The notes beneath the pieces were generated by a model. It was not told where the DNA came from, searched no databases, and saw only the letters and a program-made list of their open reading frames with translations. A stretch of 64,000 nucleotides of DNA. It comes from Musa acuminata AAA Group (Eukaryota > Streptophyta > Magnoliopsida > Zingiberales > Musaceae). The DNA is taken from positions 41,957,501 through 42,021,500 of the forward strand of contig NC_088355.1 in NCBI RefSeq assembly GCF_036884655.1, written 5' to 3'. This document shows, piece after piece, positions 58,582 through 64,000 of this stretch. Numbering within the stretch: position 1 is the first letter of the stretch; each line of letters begins with the position of its first letter. The position numbers were made by a program, and so were the translations under genes.

Positions 58582-60077
58582 TGCTAGTCATAAGTGCCCA
58601 ACAAGCCAATCACGTGAGTGATGGCACGTGTGACTTGATACAGAATCTTTTTGCTTATTATATTTTGGCGTATATCACTTTATAACTATTGCATAAATGC
58701 ATATATATTGTGATGTCCTTGGATTTGTGCAATGGGAATCAGATCGTGATGAGATCACGATAATGAGATCGATTCACCTTTAAACACATATCCTAAATAA
58801 TCCCGGTCATAGGTTACTCGAGAGGGACATCGTGATAACCGGATAGACTGGTGTGCTGTATACCCGTCCATATGATGGATGCAGCTGGTCTCATAGCTGC
58901 TCGTGTAGGGACACTAGGGATACAGTACAGGTGCTCATTGGAGAATGAGTTCACTGATTGATCCGCTTACGGAATGCTGGATGGTTGATGATGCCTTATT
59001 ATCAGACAACGATTCCGTAGTCCTAGTGGTGTATCTGGTTCTTAGACTTGAGACACCAAGGATGTCCTGTATGAGTGCTCCACTCTTTGATACCAGACTT
59101 ATAGGTTTGGCTGTTCCCAGATCTAGTACAACTGGTCATTGGGAGTGGTAGTCGACCTTACGAGGGCTATTGAGTGTCGATAGAGGATCATCCACTCTCG
59201 GTATCATGAGAGGAATATCCCATGTGTTCTTGCTCAGACAAATCCCTGGCCAGGGTCATTCGGGTTGAGAGAGAAAGAGTTCTCCGGGAGAATCCGATTA
59301 GAGCGAGACTCGAGTAGAAACTGTATGGGTCTGACAGCACCATGCTCGATATACGGTCTCTGGGATATTAGATGGATGAGGGACTATAGGTACATGGTAA
59401 CTGAGGACAGACAGGTCCAATGGATTGGATTCCCCTGTATCGTCTGGGGACTACGGCGTAGTGGCCTAGTACTTCCGTAGTCGATGAGTCGAGTGAATTA
59501 TTACAGAGATAATAATTCACTGAGTTAGAAGGAGTTCTGACAGGTATGACTCACGGCCAGCTCGATATTGGGCCTAGAGGGTCACACACATATGGTAGGC
59601 ATTGCGATGAGTAGAGGTTCGGATATGAGATATCCGACGGAGCCCTTGTCTTATTGGATGCAGATCCAATACCCACTAGGGAAAGGACCCATTAGGGTTT
59701 TGACACGGGATCTCTATAAATAGGAGGGATTCACAGCCTCATAGGCTAGAGTCTTTGCTTGCCCTTCCTATTCTCCTCTCCCTCTCCACCTCAGAGTAGG
59801 CCTGGAGTTTTGAGGAGCGTCGTCGCAACCCTGCTGTGTGGATCACCGCTAGAGAGGAGGACGCTTGACCTCCTTCACCCTCTCCTAAGGATCTGCAAGG
59901 AAACATGGATATACGATCTCCCTAGGTAACACAATCTCTATACGCAGTTTTGTGTTTTTGCGGATTTTGCGCACCAATCTTCGCATGACGATGAACATCT
60001 TTTTGGGAATCGGGGATTTTTGTTTTCTTGTTCTTCCGCTGCGCATATGATGTCGCCCCCCCTATGATTTCCCAACA
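58582..60077. mobile_element. solo LTR (~1.5 kb) with 5-bp target-site duplication
   Basis: The sequence starts TGCTAGTCAT and ends TTTCCCAACA (TG...CA). It is flanked by GGACT at 58577-58581 and GGACT at 60078-60082. A TATA box (CTCTATAAATAGGAGGG) lies at about 59711-59727, followed by a CT-rich leader, as in LTR promoters. No primer-binding site or coding sequence follows on either side, so it is a solo LTR. It has inserted into older retroelement or repeat DNA. Confidence 0.75.
59714..59722 (+). promoter_or_regulatory. TATA box of the solo LTR
   Basis: TATAAATAG in a context (ATCTCTATAAATAGGAGGG) typical of plant LTR promoters, about 355 bp before the LTR end. Confidence 0.6.
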
Positions 60078-60319
60078 GGACTAACTTGTCTTGAAAAAAA
60101 GAGCTAATGCTAAGAAGAAGAAGTTTTTAAGGGAAACCATGAAAGCTCAAATAAGAGAATAAGCCTCACCCTCATGGCTCAAGGTAATTTATAGGAAGGG
60201 GATCAATCTATCTCCACTCATATTGAAGATAAGTGTCCCTTTAGGTCGAATATGAAGAGATACTAATTGATGAAGGACCATCTCGAAAAGTATAAAAGTG
60301 ATCGATATACGAAAATCAC

Positions 60320-61440
60320 CTTGGAAGAGATATGTCATGGTGGGAGGCACAAGGTAGAATATGCCTCGAGGTACATAATTTAAGAAAATATAACTCACGT
60401 AAGAAGAAACCCACCATGACAAGAGGCATAATACAAAATATATCTGAGATGCATGAGTCAGCAAAACCCCACCTTCGTAGGATGAAACTCGCCATAGCAA
60501 AAGGCAAAAGATAATATATGTCCGAGTGTAGAGTTGGAAAAACATGACCCATATAAAAAACCTATTATGATGAGAGGCACAAGGCAAATGTGTCTGAGAT
60601 GCATAAGCCTAAAAAATCCAACTGCATAGAAAGAAATTTGTCATAGTGGGAAGCACAAGGCAAAATGTGCCCAAGATACATGAATCAGCAAAACCCGACC
60701 CATGTGTTAAGAAATCCATTACAATAGGAGGTAGAAGGCAAAATGTATCTGAGACACATGAGTCAAAAGAATACGTCGCACCGAAAGAGAGTCCTTAAAG
60801 GCATAGGTCAAACCAGGTCAAGAAAGCCCAACCCACCTGAAGCAAGGCTTGCTTGAGAGATAGAGGTTAGGAAAACTCAACTTTCCTAACCATGACCCAT
60901 AAGACAAAATGTGCCTCGAGATACATAATTTAAGAAAATATAACTCACGTAGGAAGAAACCCACCATGACAAGAGGCATAATACAAAATATATCTGAAAT
61001 GCATGAGTCACCAAAACCCTACCTGCGTAGGATGAAACCCGTCATCACGAAAGGCAAAAGATAAAATGTGTCAGAGTGTAGAGTTGGGAAAACTCGACCC
61101 GTATAAGAAACATATTATGATGAGAGGCACAAGACAAAATATATCTGAAATGTATGAGCCTAAAAAATCCGATCACATAGAAAGAAATCTATCATAGTGG
61201 GAAGCACATGGCAAAATGTGCCCAAGATATATGAATCAGCAAAACCCGACCCATGTGTTAAGAAATCCATTACAATAGAAGGTAAAAGGCAAAATATATC
61301 CGAGACACATGAGTCAAAAAATATGTCGCACTGAAAAAGAGTCCTTAAAGGCGTAGGTCAAACCAAGTCAAAAAAATCAACCCACCTGAAGCAAAGCTTG
61401 CTTGAGATATAGAGGTTAGGAAAACTCAACTTTCACGAGG
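60320..61440. repeat. two-level tandem repeat (~550-bp unit of ~90-100-bp monomers)
   Basis: Two long units (about 60350-60895 and 60905-61440) match nearly base for base; each has the words 'aagaaacccaccatgacaag', 'aggcacaaggcaaaatgtg' and 'cataagcctaaaaaatcc'. Within each, a monomer of about 90-100 bp ('aggcacaaggcaaaatgtgt', 'ctgagatgcatgagtcagca', 'aaacccgacc...') repeats about six times with divergence. No protein is supported. Confidence 0.85.
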
Positions 61441-62214
61441 TTAACCCGAAGTATAGGGGTCCGGCATGGACCACAATAGAGAGGTTGGACATTGACCCCC
61501 TTTTTGCCTAAAGTAATGGGTCGAGCGTCGACCCCCTCCTCGATCAAGATTTGTGGGTCGAGTGCTAACCTCCTCCACTAACCACGAAGGAGGGTTGGGT
61601 GCCGACCCTCCTTTCTACCCGAGGCAAGTGGGTCTAGTGTTGACCTCCTTCACCGACCAAAGTTGAAGGGTTGGATGGAGATTCGGAGAATGAGTTAATT
61701 GAGACGTATTGATCGTTCAAGATGGGCTAGTTGACACGTGTCGATCATCTCTGCTTGATATATGAAGAATGAGTTTTCAATCGACAGGATATGTTGGATG
61801 TGTCTAAGCAACTCTACTCCCTCTTCAAGAAGTGATCAAAGAAACGGACGATCGATGGTCTCTTACTACGGGAAGTGATAAGGGGAGGGGGCGGAGAGCA
61901 TCACTCCCACCACGGCATTTCGGCAATGTGAGTGGATTCAGCTGCCCTCCACTATGTCAAAGATGGAACACTAATGTTCACCACCAAAATGCCGGAGTCG
62001 AATCATAGCCTTATAATCCCCAAAACCTCGCCCATGATATGTCTGCTACATGACCATAATCCAAGCCTTGGGAGGATCAAACCTGTGACATATCAACCTT
62101 CCATGGTAAGAGAGCAAATCCAATGTTTGCACGAGATTTGTAAATGGATAAAGCTATTTATTACTAGTCACTATCTGCTCATATACTTCTGGCAACAGTA
62201 AAGAGGAGATGGAG
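61441..62214. other. LTR-like debris and 3' flank of the next gene
   Basis: 61440-61700 has repeated 'gggtcgagtgttgacctcctccac'-type words (about 55-bp period), seen in plant Gypsy LTRs. 61900-62214 lies directly downstream of the minus-strand stop codon at 62215 and probably includes that gene's 3' UTR. Confidence 0.45.
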
Positions 62215-64000
62215 TCATTGGGCAGATTGCTGTCTTCTTAGCTTACCTGTCTTGACCCGGAGAACAGCCTCAGTTGCATCGCTTACAGTTTCATGGATCA
62301 AATCTTCAGATATCAGCTTCTCGATCTCCAAAGCCACTCTTGGTTGCTCCATGTCGAAGTCAACCCACTCGGATCGATGAAGAACTTCCTTCCCGGAAAT
62401 GTAATTGACATCATCCTCCGAGCTCGTAGACCTTGTGCTCTCAGCTTGAAGCCGTTCGATCTCGGAGCACAGTTCTGCTAGTAAATGTTGGCCACTTGGT
62501 TTCCTTGTCTGAAGCAATCCGTTGGAGAACGATTCCATCTTGTGAGCTAGAATCTCATTTACCACATCGAAAACAAGCTTCCTGTGGTTTCTCCGGTCAT
62601 TGTTGGAGGGACAGTCATGCTTTGGTTGCTCAAGAACAGAGAACGAGTCAGGGTTGATAGCTTGGTCTGATGACAGTCGCTGAAATGGAACAGAGCTCGC
62701 CTGTCCAAATCGGAAGTCTTTGTTCAGAAATCCTGTTGCCAGTAGCATCTCAGTCACATATTTGTGATCTGGGTTATGCATGGCATCAATATTTGTGAGC
62801 TCCTTCTGGTTCAAGACCAACGCTGGGTTGTGGGCAGCCCTGCTTGATGGGCTCTCTATATGTTGCTGCAAGACAGCTGACTGCGATGCCGAGCTCCTAC
62901 TTTTGTAAGAACATGGAGAAACTTCATCATCCCTGCACCGGAGACCCCTCATCTCACGGATACTGTCATCAATCTGGTCTTTGTTTTTTCGTACTTGAGA
63001 TTGTTTCAGCCTTGGTTTGCTTCTTGGAGAAACTGACTCAAGTGTTTGCCTGTTGGTGGACTGAGCTTGGGCCTTGCTCAAGTATGGAGTAGGTGGGCAT
63101 GATTTCTTCTCTGCTTCCTTTCTTCTCTGCTGTAGTTTCGGGTTCAGAGTGGTTCCAAGAGATTGCTGGGACTTCGATATACCCTGTGTTTGATTTGAAC
63201 GAAGCGTAGCCCTTCTACTGAATTGCTTATCTGTCTCCCGGAGTCTGACTCTGGGAGTGTGGTCTCTGTCGCCGTGGTTGTTTGCAGAAGCTCTTCTTCT
63301 ATCGTCTGTGCTACCTGTACGCAGCTTCGCAGGAGTCGGTAGACCTTCAAGCAGAACCGAGTCACGAGCTCCAGGTGACATTTCGGACTTCATGATTGCA
63401 ATTGGCGGCTCCAAGGATTTTGGAGCACCACCTGCTTTCGCTGGTTGTTTCCGGGCCTTGGGCGACCTCGGACTCGGATTGCTTCGTGTCGGGGTACGAT
63501 CTGCATCATCTTCCGGCGGTGAAGTCTTGCAAGTGTGGCCATTCCTTTTCTTGGTCTGTGCAAGCCTTTTCTCACGCATGGCGTGTACCATTTGTTTGAG
63601 AGCCCTGAGGTCCTTATCTTTGATCCTGCCCTCCACTCTTTTGTAGATGGGTTCAGTCTGCTGCTGCATCTGATCAGTCATGATACTTGAATTGAGTTTT
63701 AGCAATCTATCGAGATTCAAATCTCTGCTTTGAACTGAGCGGGGAGATTGATCGCTTCTTGCACCCCGAATTCCTTTGGGTCTTGGTTCATGGAAAGGAA
63801 CACAGTCTTTTCTTGCAGCTGCTGGATTCAACTCGGGCATCTTATCCAATCCCATGAGCTTTGCCACAACACTGGGGTGTCGTACTTGACGACTTCGATC
63901 CTGAAGCAGATCGGAAGCCTTGGAGACTCTTGGAGTCGTCTTAGTTCTGTCCAAGTCCCCCAAGAACAAACTGGTATCTGTACCAAAGTTAGAACTCCTC
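62215..64000 (-). CDS. LONGIFOLIA / TRM (TON1-recruiting-motif) family protein, 5' part outside the window
   Basis: The frame is open from the right edge to a TAG/TGA-type stop at 62215, about 597 residues, with no ATG start in the window. Conserved blocks in order are HPSVVAKLMGLDKMP near the left (the LNG/TRM motif), then IYKRVEGRIKDKDLRALKQM and VHAMREKRL (an LNG motif), then a long basic Ser/Pro/Arg-rich linker. A C-terminal DUF4378-like region follows: KYVTEMLLATGFL, KLVFDVVNEILAHKM, LLAELCSEIERLQ, WVDFDMEQPRVALEIEKLI, SEDLIHETV. LONGIFOLIA/TRM1-2 proteins bind cortical microtubules and promote longitudinal cell and organ elongation. The family is usually about 900-1000 residues, so roughly a third is missing off-window. 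No lesions seen. Confidence 0.88.
   Translation of the reverse strand, partial: RSSNFGTDTSLFLGDLDRTKTTPRVSKASDLLQDRSRQVRHPSVVAKLMGLDKMPELNPAAARKDCVPFHEPRPKGIRGARSDQSPRSVQSRDLNLDRLLKLNSSIMTDQMQQQTEPIYKRVEGRIKDKDLRALKQMVHAMREKRLAQTKKRNGHTCKTSPPEDDADRTPTRSNPSPRSPKARKQPAKAGGAPKSLEPPIAIMKSEMSPGARDSVLLEGLPTPAKLRTGSTDDRRRASANNHGDRDHTPRVRLRETDKQFSRRATLRSNQTQGISKSQQSLGTTLNPKLQQRRKEAEKKSCPPTPYLSKAQAQSTNRQTLESVSPRSKPRLKQSQVRKNKDQIDDSIREMRGLRCRDDEVSPCSYKSRSSASQSAVLQQHIESPSSRAAHNPALVLNQKELTNIDAMHNPDHKYVTEMLLATGFLNKDFRFGQASSVPFQRLSSDQAINPDSFSVLEQPKHDCPSNNDRRNHRKLVFDVVNEILAHKMESFSNGLLQTRKPSGQHLLAELCSEIERLQAESTRSTSSEDDVNYISGKEVLHRSEWVDFDMEQPRVALEIEKLISEDLIHETVSDATEAVLRVKTGKLRRQQSAQ

Noticed and set aside
58945..59480. 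Open frames within 58.9-59.5 kb as genes
   Set aside because: They lie inside the solo LTR, which is defined by its ends and target duplication.
60189..60587. 132-residue minus-strand frame
   Set aside because: Produced by the 90-100 bp tandem monomers; does not persist in the second 550-bp unit.

Overview
The window is plant nuclear DNA. The evidence is plant-only protein families, spliced genes with GT..AG introns (68 bp to 2 kb), many LTR-retrotransposon remnants and AT-rich spacers. The style of the proteins and repeats suggests a monocot, possibly Musaceae (banana or ensete). That is an inference; no search was run.

Layout. (1) 1-9.1 kb: a seven-exon plus-strand gene for a very large Gln/Ser/Asn-rich protein of the Arabidopsis At5g07940/At5g07980 'dentin sialophosphoprotein-like' family. 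(2) 9.5-47.5 kb: an accessory region dominated by a multigene cluster of small secreted 12-cysteine peptides. I count 17 copies: ten with an intact two-exon structure, all on the minus strand, and seven broken, three of them on the plus strand. Each intact gene has a signal-peptide exon, one short phase-1 intron and an exon carrying a tyrosine/proline-rich pro-segment and a fixed cysteine framework. The cluster is interleaved with decayed pieces of the 9-kb gene next door, near-identical segmental duplications, TA arrays, Copia- and Gypsy-type retroelement pieces and unexplained repeated modules. (3) 47.7-50.9 kb: AT-rich DNA without a gene I can support. (4) 50.9-52.9 kb: a flavonoid 3'-hydroxylase (CYP75B-type) pseudogene, then a decaying plasmodesmata callose-binding-like (X8 domain) gene. 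(5) 53.3-55.0 kb: an intact NINJA/AFP-family repressor gene (minus strand) with a GC-rich upstream region holding several G-box/ABRE cores. (6) 56.3-62.2 kb: Gypsy remnants, a 1.5-kb solo LTR with a matching 5-bp target duplication, and a two-level tandem repeat. (7) 62.2-64.0 kb: the 3' part of a LONGIFOLIA/TRM-type gene that runs off the right edge.

The most interesting system is the peptide cluster. It looks like birth-and-death expansion of secreted cysteine-rich peptides in at least four sequence subtypes, with an apparently recent exact duplicate, promoter swaps, inverted copies and a copy lying inside a retroelement. The single-copy genes at the edges (large Q-rich protein, NINJA/AFP, LONGIFOLIA) look like ordinary conserved plant genes and I see no functional link between them and the peptides.
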